Notes: generated by a model from the sequence alone, not told the origin. Positions 45,025-56,129 are shown, counted from the first letter of the stretch. The stretch: DNA of 64,000 bases from Cristatella mucedo (GCA_009760855.2 WPIO01000036.1:1232001-1296000), one strand, 5' to 3'. Numbers and translations: made by a program.

Positions 45025-45130
45025 CTGCATCGTGGGCGATCCTGCATATCCTCATAACTCATAGATATCCTCATAGCCCACTGCAAGAGGGGCGGTAGCC
45101 ATTGAGGCTCTTTTGCCGCTATGTAAGCGA
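45025..45130 (+). repeat. SINE V 3' fragment
   Basis: TGGGCGATCC, then a short direct repeat (ATATCCTCATA), then CCACTGCAAGAGGGGCGGTA and GAGGCTCTTTTGCCGCTATG. Confidence 0.55.
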
Positions 45131-45173
45131 GCAAGTTTAATCAGTTGACGTTTAACTTTTTTTTAGATAGTAA

Positions 45174-45389
45174 TTGAATATCGTTCTGTATGAAAGTTCT
45201 TTCTTTAGCCGCATACAGGCTTCAGAGCGTCCGAACGCTCGCCGAGGAGCACAAACTATAAGCCCACCAATTCTGACGCTCAATAATCCGGAGGTGCACT
45301 ACATCGGTAACGTTTCCTACACCAGCCTACCAGTAGACATGAGGAACGTCGCTAGCCAGGAAGAAGCAGCCAGGCTGTCGGAATTTTGA
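45174..45389 (+). other. Unassigned ORF before GC-rich region
   Basis: A frame of 71 codons with protein-like composition (TLNNPEVHYIGNVSYTSLPV, then DMRNVASQEEAARLSEF). No signal peptide or known domain. It precedes the frameshifted Ala/Glu/Arg-rich stretch and may be part of the same decayed gene or element. Confidence 0.25.
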
Positions 45390-45399
45390 AGAGGATTGC

Positions 45400-46345
45400 T
45401 TAGAAATGTAACTTGGCGCGCTCCCGCCAAGCCTACGCACAGTATCACAAAGCCCAGCAGCGTGCAGCACTTGTGAAGGTCAAGGTTTCAAGCCCCGAAG
45501 GTGAGGAGAGGCTTCGGCGGTCGGACTTTGCAGCAGAGCGCCCGTAAAGAGGAGGCGATAGTGCAGAAGTGGCAGGAGGTGAATGCCGGTAAAGCGCGGC
45601 TGCTGCGCTCGGATTTGGCAAACGCTGGTTGGACTGAGGAAGCCGACAAGAGCGACCGGAAGAGGCAGCAGCAATCGCCAACGGCGTGCCGGGCGACAAA
45701 GGCATAGCCAGTAGAGACGGCGGCAGAGCCCGCAGAGGCGGCGTCCACGAGGGAGGTGGAGGCATCCGATACAGAGGCGGCAGCGTCCGACACTGACAGG
45801 GCAGCGTCTGGCAGAGAGACGGCAGCGTGCGACAGCCAGCGAGACGGCCGTGTCTGCCAGGGAAGAGGCTGTGTCTGCCTGAGAGGTGGCGGTGGCTGGG
45901 AAAGCACCGGTGGCCAGCGAGTAGACGCTAATGGTCTCGAAGGCGACGGCGGCTCGCAGCGAAGCGTTAGCGTCGGCGGAAGTTCGCGCGAAGCTCCCGC
46001 TGAGGAGGCGGGCGAGACGCTCGCCGATAGGGCCCACGAGGTGCTTGCGGAGCTGTCGGAGGCGAAGACCGAGGAGTGGCAGCAACGTATAGTGGCGCAC
46101 ATTGTGGCCGCCTCGTTTCCGAACTGACGGTGGCGGAGGGGCCAGCAGAAGACTCGAGCGTGACGCCCGTCGAGGAGGCGCGACAGGTGCACGCCGTGAG
46201 ACCGAGGTCAATGGCGCAGGAATGGCCGACGGAGCGGCTAAAGGCAGTCGCACAGGATCCGAGGCTCGAGGCATCTGCCTCGCGGGCGACGCGAGAGGCG
46301 ACGGACACCGGTTGCAGTCCCGAAGACGGAAGCGGCCGGCGTTAG
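45400..46345 (+). pseudogene. GC-rich, frameshifted Ala/Glu/Arg/Ser-rich coding remnant
   Basis: Plus-strand frames with strongly biased, helix-prone composition succeed each other, shifting frame or meeting stops. KEEAIVQKWQEVNAGKARLL lies near 45,540, EASDTEAAASDTDRAASGRE near 45,760, and EETLADRAHEVLAELSEAK-type sequence near 46,010. VEEARQVHAVRPRSMAQEWP lies near 46,170. This looks like one former coiled-coil protein with several indels. The long minus-strand frame at 45,480-46,553 is probably its GC-rich shadow. The family was not recognised; a transposon-encoded protein is possible. Confidence 0.4.
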
Positions 46346-47390
46346 GGCGAATGCCCGAAAGCAGCGTGCGTTGGCAGAGACTGGTCCGGCATTGGAGACT
46401 GGTGGTGCGGTGGAATGCTGTACGGCTCGGCGATGCGGCAAAGCTCGTGCCATTCATAGCCGGCAGGTTAGCAAAGGCCGTGCTTTCACTTGCCTCCTCC
46501 GAGCGGCCGTTACCTAGCCTCGTGCTAGATGAGAAGGCAGTTAAGGACGGCATGTATTTTTATTGCCCTGTTGTAATGCGTCGTTTTGTCGTTGCCCCAT
46601 TTGATCTTCAGATCAAGGGGGAATGTGGCTATTTTGAGATTATGACACTGTCGTTGGCTTATGGCCTGTTGTGATTTACGACAGTGGTACATAAGTAACG
46701 GACGGCAAGGGCCCCGGAAGTGAGGTCGAGGACGCCGGGTGGGCAGTCGCATTCTGACCCGCTGCGGCGTCCAGATGAATAGATGTCTTTGAGCTTGAGC
46801 TTCGGTGTTCTGCGAGGGATCGCGTACCTGCCGCTTAGAGAATGTCAAACTGCATTGGGGAGCAAGGGCTGAGTAGGTCATCGTGCAATATTGAAGCCTC
46901 ACATCGGACGACCGACATTTAAACGGTTACCTTCACGTGGCAGCCCCGGCGTGGAGGCCACTTCCGGTATGCCTGTTGGAGAATTTGAAAGCAGATGCAA
47001 CCCCGGGGAAGGCTACCGAGCGAGCAACCCACGTTTTCAGCAGTTGCAGCGCGAGCACCCTTCCGAATCTGATCATGTCGCGCGTGACAAGGCAGGCTGG
47101 CTACAACCGCAAAAAATGCCCCTGAATTACCTAGTGACAGTCGCGTACAATAGTGCGAAGCCCTTCCTCCGACTCGCTATTACAAAGTGCCACCTGCTGT
47201 CTGTATTGAAAAGTCTGAGCATTATTTCAGCCCAATTGCGACAGCCCTTGAGATTGCTAGTGGTTCCTGAATTACATAGCATAGGAATCGGATATGCTAT
47301 ACGGTGCATACCGTTTGTACTCTGACTTTCGAGCCAGAGTACGGTCGTGGAAATAGACTGCTCTACATAACCCACGCGGACTCGTCCTAT
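46346..47390. other. Unassigned sequence
   Basis: Moderately GC-rich with unsupported ORFs such as 46,891-47,325. No repeat recognised. Confidence 0.4.
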
Positions 47391-47391
47391 T

Positions 47392-47987
47392 ATGTCGGCA
47401 TGGGCGTTTTCGATTGCTGCCCCCCCCCCCGCGCGCCAGCGCACCGCTACTCGTCGCCGTACCTGCGCGTGCGCACCGAGACGGCGCGGCGTCTGCTACT
47501 CGCCGGCCTCGCTTCGAAGTGCCAGCTTCGCCGGCACTTGTCGAGCCTCTGCGAGGACTAGCGCCGTTGCGAGCGCTGCGTTTGCGGCAAAGGACTTCAG
47601 CGCTGTAGCCACTGCAGCGCGTATCGCTGCGCGAAGGCGAGCGCTCGCTGGAGAGGCGACGGTAGCGACGGGAAGGCAGCGGCGCCGAGCGGCGCCAGCC
47701 GATGCTGCTGGCCAGGCAGCGGAGGAGCGAGGTGAAGCCGTCTCAAGATGGCGAAATCGTCGCAAAAGCTGTCGCGCGTCAGTAGTAATTCGGCCCGCAC
47801 TGGCAAAGCTGCGCGGAAATAGTCACTTGGGCAATGGCTCACCGAGATGCGGACGACCTCGCGGGTTTTTGCGAATAAATTTCGCAAATGCGGCGACCGA
47901 TTCTGTCGACGTCCCGACCGAGTCGCCTTTCGCAGGAGTAGCTAGCGAGACGCCTGCCGTCGCTGTGCCCGCGGAGTGCGTAGCAGC
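47392..47987 (+). pseudogene. Ala/Arg-rich open frame cut by a solo LTR
   Basis: A plus-strand frame rich in Ala, Arg and Val runs from 47,392 to the stop at 47,995-47,997, just inside the solo LTR. If the LTR and one copy of the CAGC duplication are ignored, the frame stays open for about 90 further bases beyond 48,271. The original ORF, if real, was therefore interrupted by the LTR insertion. Low-complexity composition makes chance openness possible. Confidence 0.3.
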
Positions 47988-48267
47988 TGTTGTGTGAGCC
48001 TGCTGCTTCCCGGCCGCTAGTGTATGCCCCGCCTGCGGCGGGTGGTTGAACCAAGCAGCCTTTGACGTCAGCATGTGGCCCACCACAGATGCACTCACGT
48101 GTCTGTGGTTAGCCCCAGCTCGTATATGTACCCCGCTGGGGAATAAAGAGAGAGAGAGAGAGAGAGAGAGAGAGTCTCGTTCACCGCTTACGTCCACCCG
48201 CTTGTGTCTTCGTGTCACCGCGAGACTCCACTAACGCTGCTGCCGCCGGTGACACAGTGATGTACCA
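47988..48267 (+). mobile_element. Solo LTR, 280 bp, with CAGC target duplication
   Basis: Starts TGTTGTGTGAGCC and ends GATGTACCA, with CAGC immediately on both sides (47,984-47,987 and 48,268-48,271). It contains CTCGTATATGTACCCC (TATA-like) and GGGGAATAAAGA (poly(A) signal), then an (AG)n run. It matches 56,668-56,946. A 4-bp duplication fits a Ty3/Gypsy-type or BEL-type parent. No internal sequence remains, as after LTR-LTR recombination. Confidence 0.85.
48147..48174. repeat. (AG)n within solo LTR
   Basis: About 14 AG units just after the AATAAA of this LTR. The other copy has only AGATTAGAG there. Confidence 0.95.
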
Positions 48268-48327
48268 CAGCGTCTCGCGCGACGCTGCTACCGGGACGTG
48301 ACGTCACGCGCTGCAGACGGACAGCTC

Positions 48328-49352
48328 GGTCGACCCCTGTCTTTATTTAGGGGGAAAGTCAAGAAAATGCCTATGCCATTTGTCCGACAATTGAATATGT
48401 GTTCATGGTACCTTTCGAAAGAAAAATATGTTAGAACTGGGATTGAAAGTTCTGACGACTTCCACGTGAAAGGAAAAATTCGTTATGCAAACCACGCCTA
48501 ACCCGGATGTAAACCGGAAGCAACAAATCTACAAATTAAAGGTTTACCGATCTGCAGCATATGCGAATTGTATCCCAACTTGTCGAACCTTGGTAGATCG
48601 CTGTAGATTCTTGAAGCGTGTTGAGGTGCATACTGGTGACTTGTATACAGCTTCATTTCCAGGGTTGGTTGGTGCCTTGTAAATTAAATAACCTAACTAA
48701 TATTTCACATATCGGAGTGAATTAATTTAAATGGAAGTTTAGCTCTACTTGCTTGACGCTAGTTTTTAATATTTTTGATTTCGGTTTTTATACAACTGTT
48801 CTATATGCCGAGCTGGTTTGGTCTAGCGGTTAAGGTGCTCGCCCCGACCAATTTCCAGAGCGTTTGACGACGTATACAGCCAAATGTATCAAACCGAAAT
48901 CAAAAATATTAAAGACTAGGTTATAAAAAGCAGAGCTGAAATCGCATTTCAAATTTCATTCCGATACTTTAAATATCAGTTGAGTTATTTAATTTACAAG
49001 GCACCAACCAGCCCTGAAAATGAAGCTGTATAAAAGTCACAAATAAGCACCTCATCAAGCTTCAAGCAAATACCGCGATGTAGATTCGAAAAGTTGGGAT
49101 ACAAGTCGCATGTGATGCAGAGATCGGTAAATTTTTTATTTGTAGATTTGTTGCTTCTGGTTTACATCCGGGTTAGATGTGGTTGGCATAACCGATTTTT
49201 CTTTAATGTGGCAGTCGTCAGAACTTCTGATCCCAGTTCTAACATATTTGTCTTTCGAAAGGTACCATAAACACATATTTAATTGTCGGACAAATTGTAC
49301 AGGTATTTTCTTGACACTCCCCCTTAAGAATAAATAAAGCTGAATCGACCCT
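48328..49352. mobile_element. Foldback element with 0.47-kb inverted arms
   Basis: The left arm (48,328-48,797) and right arm (48,875-49,352) are inverted copies. Matching pairs include GGTCGA... and its complement at the right end, TCCGACAATTGAATATGTG and CACATATTTAATTGTCGGA, and GATTTCGGTTT and AAACCGAAATC near the centre. The arms differ by scattered changes. A SINE A 5' fragment fills the centre. The shared frame in both arms (VKKxPxxFVRQLNMCxWYLS) is conserved between them. It is probably a non-autonomous DNA transposon or foldback repeat. The target duplication is not clear. Confidence 0.8.
48808..48851 (+). repeat. SINE A 5' fragment at palindrome centre
   Basis: GAGCTGGTTTGGTCTAGCGG to GCTCGCCCCGACCA. 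It is cut off before the B box and directly followed by palindrome sequence. Confidence 0.85.
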
Positions 49353-49394
49353 ATCATGGCTGCCAAGATATTTATTATTCGCGGCTCTTGAAAT

Positions 49395-49740
49395 ATCTTC
49401 AAAAATTCACTTCCGACTGACGTCATGACATCCCCTGACTTGACCACATTTATTAGGAAACTAAAATGCATCTGGTAATCACAGCATTTAGTGGGTCCAT
49501 ACGATTCGTGCTTGGTGTGCTTATGCGGGCTGACACTGAGCTGCCAGTAACCGTATTTGCTTGCTGACCCAGTGCACGTCATCTCTAAACCACGATATGC
49601 TCGGCACCATTGAGCATGCTACCACTTTCCGTTTAATCGTGCTTCCTTTTCTAAAAATTCAAGGTATCTTGAAAGAGATTGAGCTCTTTGAGGGCGCTAT
49701 AACAAATTTATTATTAATATCATTATATTTATATCATTAA
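49395..49740 (+). mobile_element. LINE A 3' end
   Basis: End of the C-terminal region, 3' UTR (GGGCTGACACTGAGCTGCCA), hairpin (GAAAGAGATTGAGCTCTTTG) and an ATT-rich tail. Confidence 0.85.
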
Positions 49741-49744
49741 TATT

Positions 49745-50120
49745 TATCATTAATTAATAGAAAATTATAATTACAACTGCTAGGAACCGGCTAGACAAGA
49801 GTCCGTTACGTAGCGAATGGGGCTGAAGCCACGGTAATATTCAGCGAGCGAAGCAGTGGGGGGCCGTAGTCGGGCATTCAGCGAGGCAGCGGTTGCGCTC
49901 TAGAACTCAAGTCAGGCACTTGAGAGGCACTCCCACGCGCCGCCGTGTAAGCCATTCGTTGTACGCCACGGTGGCTGGTACAGGAAGCCCGCTACTGTTG
50001 GTCCCGATCGAATAGATTTATCTACACTGCGGTCGTAGAATTGTCATCTTGAGTTGTCTGGGCTCTTCTTACATGGCGTTTGTTTTTGGCTACTTTCGGG
50101 AAGCCTGCATGCGTTGCAAG
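49745..50120. other. Unassigned sequence
   Basis: Nothing recognised. Confidence 0.5.
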
Positions 50121-50124
50121 GGCA

Positions 50125-50410
50125 GCGACAGCCCTTAGGAGGTAAAGTGCTCGCACTCGATGGCCGAGGTCACGTGGGTTCGAATGCTGCAGCCGGCGAC
50201 CCCGTATCGCCAACTGCGAGCGAAGGCGGCGGCTGTTAAGACTTTTCTGCAGCTATGAAAATGTGTGGCTGCTATATCAGCTAATGTTTTGCATCGATAC
50301 TGCACAGATGCGTTGCTAGCCGTAAAGTAATATTCAGGCTTCAGTGTAAAGTGCCTACAAAGAGATTGCGTTCCCTGAGGGCGCTTTATCAGGTGCATTG
50401 TTATTATTAC
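50125..50410 (+). repeat. SINE V with LINE A tail attached
   Basis: tRNA-like head with GTGGGTTCGAATGCTGC (B box), the ATCGCCAACTGCGAGCGAAGG segment and ACTTTTCTGCAGCTAT. From about 50,345 the LINE A hairpin TAAAGTGCCTACAAAGAGATT and (TTA)n follow. Confidence 0.75.
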
Positions 50411-50595
50411 TTCAATCAGCGTATTTCGCGTAGCGTCGACTGAGACAAGCGACGCTACGCTGCCGCGCTACCGGCCCAGTTCTGTCCGGACGCGGATGCC
50501 GCAGTTTACGCCTCGTTTGCAGCAGAAAAAACTCCAGAAGGCCTCTGTCCGGCGCTGCCACTGCGAGCACACGGTGTACAAGTATGTTCGCCGTA

Positions 50596-50598
50596 TGC

Positions 50599-50670
<72 letters not shown>

Positions 50671-50672
50671 GC
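50596..50672. repeat. (GTGC)n microsatellite
   Basis: About 18 tandem GTGC/GCGT units followed by GCGCGCGC. The His/Thr/Arg and Val/Arg/Ala/Cys frames across it are artefacts. Confidence 0.97.
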
Positions 50673-50739
50673 GCGCGGGAGTAGGCGGGTAAACACGAGT
50701 CCTCCTTAAATACTGCTTTAAGCGTGCTGACGCGCTGTG

Positions 50740-50938
50740 CACGATTATGCTACTAGCCGTATTTGCATGCGGACTCTGCGATTGTCACCTCTACACGTTA
50801 TGCTTGCGGTCATTGAGCACGCTACCGCTAACCATTCGATCATGCTTACTTTGCAGAAAATATAAAGTGCCTAGAAAGAAATTAATTTCCGTGAGGGCGC
50901 TAAGAAAATGTATTATTATTGCTATTATAATTAGTATC
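50740..50938 (+). mobile_element. LINE A 3' UTR and tail
   Basis: TTTGCATGCGGACTCTGCG, CTACCGCTAACCATTCGATC, the hairpin region TAAAGTGCCTAGAAAGAAATT and an ATT-rich end. Confidence 0.85.
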
Positions 50939-52850
50939 ACTGCAACGAACGAGGACGGGCAACGAGCGCCGCCGCCGTCGTCGGTCGGCTGCCGCCGGCC
51001 AGCTTCCGTAGGCATTGGAAAAGCTTAGCGGCGACGCGCCGCCGAGCTGGAGAAGCCCCGCCTAGCGTCGGTCTTCCGAGGCACAATCTGCGTGCACACC
51101 TCTACCTAAACAAGAAAGCGCAAAAAAAAACCACTTCTGGCTGCGCTGAGGTAATAGTGGCAGACGTAGGTACGGGTCAGCGATAGACGGTAAGCGTGGC
51201 ATCTCGAGGAGTCCAGCAGCCCCGCCCTAGACCTGCGCTCGGTTCGAGAAGGGCCATCCGCTTGCAAAACCGCGGCTAGCCACAGAGATGGAATTGTATT
51301 AATTGTTATTGCCAAAATTTGTCCCTGTGTTTTAATGGTTGAAAGAGGCAGCTTCCAAGTGAGCCCACGTACTAGGTCGCCACACACACGCCATTCATCC
51401 GGAGAATGCGTGACGCTTAGCACGCGCCGCTGCCAATTCTTTCTTATCTTCGATTCGGCCGAGACGGAACTTGCACGGTCACCGTATCGAAAAAAAAGCT
51501 GCTGCCGTCTCGCCAACCCGCTTGCAGAGTAACTTTCCCGTTGTGAGAGCCGTCAAGGTGAGCAACTTTCGACAGCGGCTGCGTTCAGACATCGTGCTGA
51601 ATCGTTTGAATTAGCCGCCAGCTCGGCTGGGTTCGTAGACTGCAGCCTTAATAGCTGCCGTTCGCTCATTTCCGCAGGCCGTCTTTTGGCCGCCCGATGA
51701 AGGGCGGAAGATTCGAGATCTCGAATCTGAGCGCGATCGAATCTGAGCTCGTGCTGCCGAGGCTGCTTTTACGTTTGACAAGCAGACTCTTTCCGTCCCT
51801 CTCTTTACCTCCTCTCTCTCCGTCTCTTTACCTCCCCTCTCTCTCTCTCTCCCTCTCTCTCTCTCTCCCCGGAGGCTTTTAATTCCTTGCAGAGCGCCCA
51901 GCTGCTAGCTAAAACCTCCCCATTCGATTCTCGATTAGAATTGAGAGGTTGCTACATGACCGCAATCCACACAGCCGCCCGCCGCCGCTCGCCGTCTCGC
52001 TAATCAGCCTGCGTAAAGACGACGACAGAATTCATTGGATCGCTAGCGGAGGCAGAAGGTGCCAATCAGACTGTGATGCCGTTCTGCGAAGACTCCGCCC
52101 TTTTCTAGCGCCGCCCTTTTCTAGCGCGGTCCAGTTGCCTAGTGCCGGGTCTTTGCCTCCGGGTCAGGTAGCAGAGAAACCGGTGCTGCCGGGGAAGGGT
52201 TGGAACACACTGTTGGAGGAGTGCTACTGGGGTGCACCATGCAGGGGTGTAAGTTGGGCGGTGATGGCAACACGGTTGGGGGCACCGCAGGGTAGGGTGG
52301 CGGGCGCCGCCCCGGTCGTGGGCGATGGGCATGGGGGCAATGCCATCGGAATCCCGTGCTGGTTGGGGGCATCGGGTTCGGTGGGGGGGGACACCGGGCT
52401 GGTTAAAGGGGGGGGGCTTCGTCATCACTGGTCGGCGTCGAGCACCAGCCACGAGCCGTGCCGCGCTGGCTGCGGTTGCAGAATTCTTCCGAAAATCGAA
52501 GTTCTTGCGAACGTCGTATACGGAAACGATACAGCTAACACCCGTTTAAAGCTATTCTGATTGTCGTTTGGCCGTAGCGCGTAGAAATTAAGTGCCTACG
52601 GGCATCTAAACGCTTGTGGCTTTGGGCTGCTGGGTCTCCCACGTCGGCAGCGGCCTCAGCTACGCCGGCTTCGGCGGCCTTAGCTAAGCCGGCGGCTTGT
52701 AACCTGCATGTTAGTTATGATCGTGCGCACCTATCGTAGCTTCTTCATCGAGTTCAAATGTATTCCTAGATGTTAGTGCTGTTGCTAAGATTCGTGAATT
52801 ATGCATTAACAAAAGAAAAGCACTCCGGAGCCGCCTCGGTGGCCGGGGCC
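50939..52850. other. GC-rich region with CT-rich and G-rich runs
   Basis: Holds a pyrimidine-rich stretch (51,780-51,868), a G-rich, GTTGGGGGCA-type imperfect repeat (52,240-52,420) with runs of eight or nine G near 52,384 and 52,410, and a 203-codon plus-strand frame (51,949-52,560). That frame is Gly/Pro-rich where it crosses the G-rich part. I do not support a gene here. Confidence 0.5.
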
Positions 52851-54081
52851 GCCAGCTTAGACCCGCTCGTTTGGTATTCCTAGCATTGTCTCGAACCGCT
52901 CAGCTCTCTCCCCTACAAGCGTCACTGCACTGAATCTCTCCAACTTAGTAGTCATCGGGCCTGTTATAACTCCGGCTGCCCAACTTAACGCTTGCTTTTG
53001 GAATCCTCGCTTAATGTGCAATAAACCTCTAGTAATAAGCGACCTTATTTCTGAAAATGGTCTCGACCTGCTCGCCTTGACTTAAACTTGGCTAAAATCG
53101 GTAAACTGCAGACAATTAAAGACGCTACCCAGACTGGTTTCTCATTCCTTCACACCCCTTGATCAATCAAAACGGGAGGTGGATTTACTATTATCATGCG
53201 CTCTGAATTCAACTTCAAGCCATTTGCAGTACCCTCGAAGCAATCTTTCGAATCGATTGTCTTGATTTCACCCGAAAACAAGCTATCGATGGTGGCAGTA
53301 GTCTGTCGCTCACCAGGTACCAAGTCCTCCTTTATCTCAGATTTTTCCGATCTCATTTCGATTCTGTGTGCAAGAAATCGATTATTCCTCGTCGTTGGTG
53401 ATTTCAACATTAAGTTCGATAACTTAGCTGACGCCATATGCACTGAATTTCGTGCATTGACTGACTTATGTCTCTAGTGGCTCATGTGGATGGCCCTACT
53501 CATATCAAGGGTCACACACTCGACCAAATTTTCTCATACAACTACACGTTGTCATCACCAATTAGTCCCAAATCCTGCTTATTTGACTACATGCAGATCT
53601 CATTCAGTCTACAATGTGTGCCCTACAATGTGCTCCTCTTTCTACTCATAATGTTAAAATCGCATGTAAATCGCGAACCTCAAGACCCTTGACATCGATG
53701 CTGTCCGTGCGAGAATATCTGCTTCACCTCTGCTGCTCAGTCCCCCTTTCGATCTGTCATTGGTAGATAGCTACAACACGACACTAGCTGACACGCTCGA
53801 CGAGTTTTCGCCTCTGACTAAGCGCACTGTGTGCCCTCGCCCAGACGGCTTGTGGTGCTACTATGCATAACTAACATCATTTATATGTCATTAGCCTTAG
53901 GGCATGTCCCAGCACCTTTCAAAAAAGCAGTAGTCAGGCCACTTCTCAAGAAGCGACACTAGAACAGGAAAATGTTAAACAACTTCCGCCCAGTCTTCCT
54001 TCTATCATTCCTACCAAAGACATTGGAACAAGTCGTGGCAGACCAGCTGAACTCATACATTGAAACTTCCAACCTTGCTAG

Positions 54082-54986
54082 TAATGTAATGTAATGTATC
54101 TCCTTCAGTAACTCCACAAAGTCATAAAGACCATGTTGGTGTTACGCAGGAGAGTTTTGTATAGCGAACTCACAGCCTAAGCGGCTTTCGGTATGCATTC
54201 GGTACCCAACAGACTTCGTCTCACGCAACAAAGAGAAAGTGGGAAGCATAGCAGAGTTAGGAGAGCAGTTGAGGTAGTGAGTAGCATAGAAGTAGCAGTT
54301 CAGGACCGCTGAAAAAGATGTGCCATAGTCGGCAGTTGGAGAGTAGATGTCGTTGCTTAAGAATTGTGGAAGCGAGTTCCACAGTCTAGGACTTGCAGAG
54401 CTAAAGCTTCTGTCGCCAACTGTCTTTAAGCGGAGGAATGGGACAGCTAATTTATTGTCCACACAGGACCTGAGGGCGCGAAATGGCTAAAACTGATGCA
54501 GCAGTTCAGCTAGGTACGAAGGAGCCAAGCCGTGGCGGGCCTTGTGGGTCAGCGTAAGAACTTTGCTCTGTATCCTTTGCTCAACCGGCAACCATCCTAG
54601 CTCTTTCAGCAGAGGTGACACGTGCTCAAACCGCTGGGACTTGAAGACCAGCCTTGCAGCCATATTCATAGTCCGCTGTAGTGGCATAATAGCTTTCTTT
54701 GGTAGCCCAGCCAAAAGGGAATTACAGTAATCAAGCCAAGACAGAACTAAAGAGCTAGTTAAATTTTTAACAAGCCACTGTGGGAAACAGCTCCTAATCT
54801 TGGATAGGGATCGGATGTGATGGCTAGCTGTAGAGGCAGTCTTCTGAATGAAGCTTTTGAAATTGAGGCAGCTGTCGAACACGACACCTAGATTACGAGC
54901 ATATGGTGAAGGTCGCACAATAGCATCACCTTTTAGAACAGCAAAGCCTTTTAATCCAGCCACACGCTTAGGGTGTCCTATGAGAA
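54082..54986 (-). mobile_element. LINE B nested in LINE A
   Basis: A 5'-truncated minus-strand element. The tail AATGTAATGTAATGTATCTC is at 54,083. It has an intact frame of 175 codons (54,487-55,014, running just into LINE A) including VAGLKGFAVLKGDAIVRPSP and VFKSQRFEHVSPLLKELGWL. The host LINE A sequence on both sides, ACCTTGCTAGTAA / AGAAGTTCCAG, is joined in the copy near 57,460. LINE B was therefore active after this LINE A inserted. Confidence 0.9.
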
Positions 54987-55091
54987 GTTCCAGTCTGGCT
55001 TTAGAGCTAACCACTCCACAGAATCAGTATTGCTTCGGGTGTACAACGATCTACTTAGGAATGCAGACATGGGTATAGTGTCTCTGCTTAT

Positions 55092-56129
55092 TTGCTCGAT
55101 CTTTCGGCAGCTTTTGATACTATCGATCACAGAGTTCTTCTAGAGCGCCTCTCATCTCACCTGGGCATTACTGGCATTGCTCTGCAGTGGTTCAGGTCCT
55201 ATCTCAGTGGGAGACTCCAGAGTATTGATGTGAATGGACTAAGATCATCCAAGGTACCTCTGAAATATGGGGTACCTCAGGGCTCCGTGCTTGGTCCGGT
55301 TCTTTTCACGGTTTATACTCTCCCTCTTGCTGATGTGATTGCCAAGCACAATCTAGGCTTTCACTTCTATGCGGATGGCACTCAGTTGTATCTTTACTTT
55401 GATCCCTCCCAGCCTTCGAGCACCTCAAATTCTCTCAACTCACTTGCTGCATGTATTGATGACATCTGCACATGGATGACAGCAATTTTTCTAAAACTAA
55501 ACGAGGATACAACTAACTTATTAGTTATGGGCAAACCCAATGTGATTCCGAGATTGGAAAGGCTGACTCTCAAAATTGGCTCTGCCAGCATATCTCCTGT
55601 TGCATCAGCTCGAATTCTAGGTGTCATATTCCAAAGTGACCTCTCGTTAGACGACCACATCAGCTCCACAATCAAGTCTGCCTACTTTCAGCTACATAGC
55701 ATTGCTAAAATTCGGGCTTGCTTAGATAAGGATACCACATCTAAGTTGGTCCATGCATTCGTGACATCCCATCTTGACTTCAGTAACTCACTGCTTACTG
55801 TCCTACCGGCATGTGCAATCAGGCGATTACAGCTGGTACAAAATTCCGCAGCTAGGCTTGTCTGTCGTGAGCGTCGCAGTTGCCACATCACACCACTTCT
55901 TGCCGACCTGCACTGGCTACCAGTTAAGCAAAGGATCGATTTCAAGGTTTTGTCGCTCGCTTTTAGGTCACTTCATTCTTTGGCTCCAGCCTATCTCTCA
56001 GATCTACTCCCCCACCAGGTCAAGCATCGTACCACCCGCTTTTCGGAATCCAACAGTTTGCCAATACCTCGTACAAACCTCAAATCCTTTGGAGACCGTG
56101 CATTTAGTTCGTATGCTCCCAGAGCCTAG
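55092..56129 (+). pseudogene. LINE A reverse transcriptase, 345-codon frame
   Basis: The longest undisturbed LINE frame in the window. RT motif A is LDLSAAFDTIDHRVLLERL (residues 2-20). Motif B is GVPQGSVLGPVLFTVYTLPL (about 60-79). Motif C is FYADGTQLYLYF (about 91-102), where the usual YADD is YADG, so the second catalytic aspartate is lost. LKLNEDTTNLLVMGKP and ARILGVIFQSDLSLDDHIS follow. The C-terminal domain ends LKSFGDRAFSSYAPRA. Enzymatic activity is unlikely because of the substitution, the missing N-terminal RT and the disrupted endonuclease. Confidence 0.85.

Noticed and set aside
45480-46553. 357-codon minus-strand frame
   Set aside because: Its Ser/Ala/Pro/Arg-rich composition mirrors the GC-rich plus-strand coding-like stretch. 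It has no recognisable domain and is most likely an antisense shadow.
50412-50742. His/Ala/Arg/Thr and Val/Arg/Ala/Cys repeat frames
   Set aside because: They arise from the (GTGC)n microsatellite.
51949-52560. 203-codon plus-strand frame
   Set aside because: It crosses a G-rich repetitive tract, is Gly/Pro-rich there, and has no domain or splice context.
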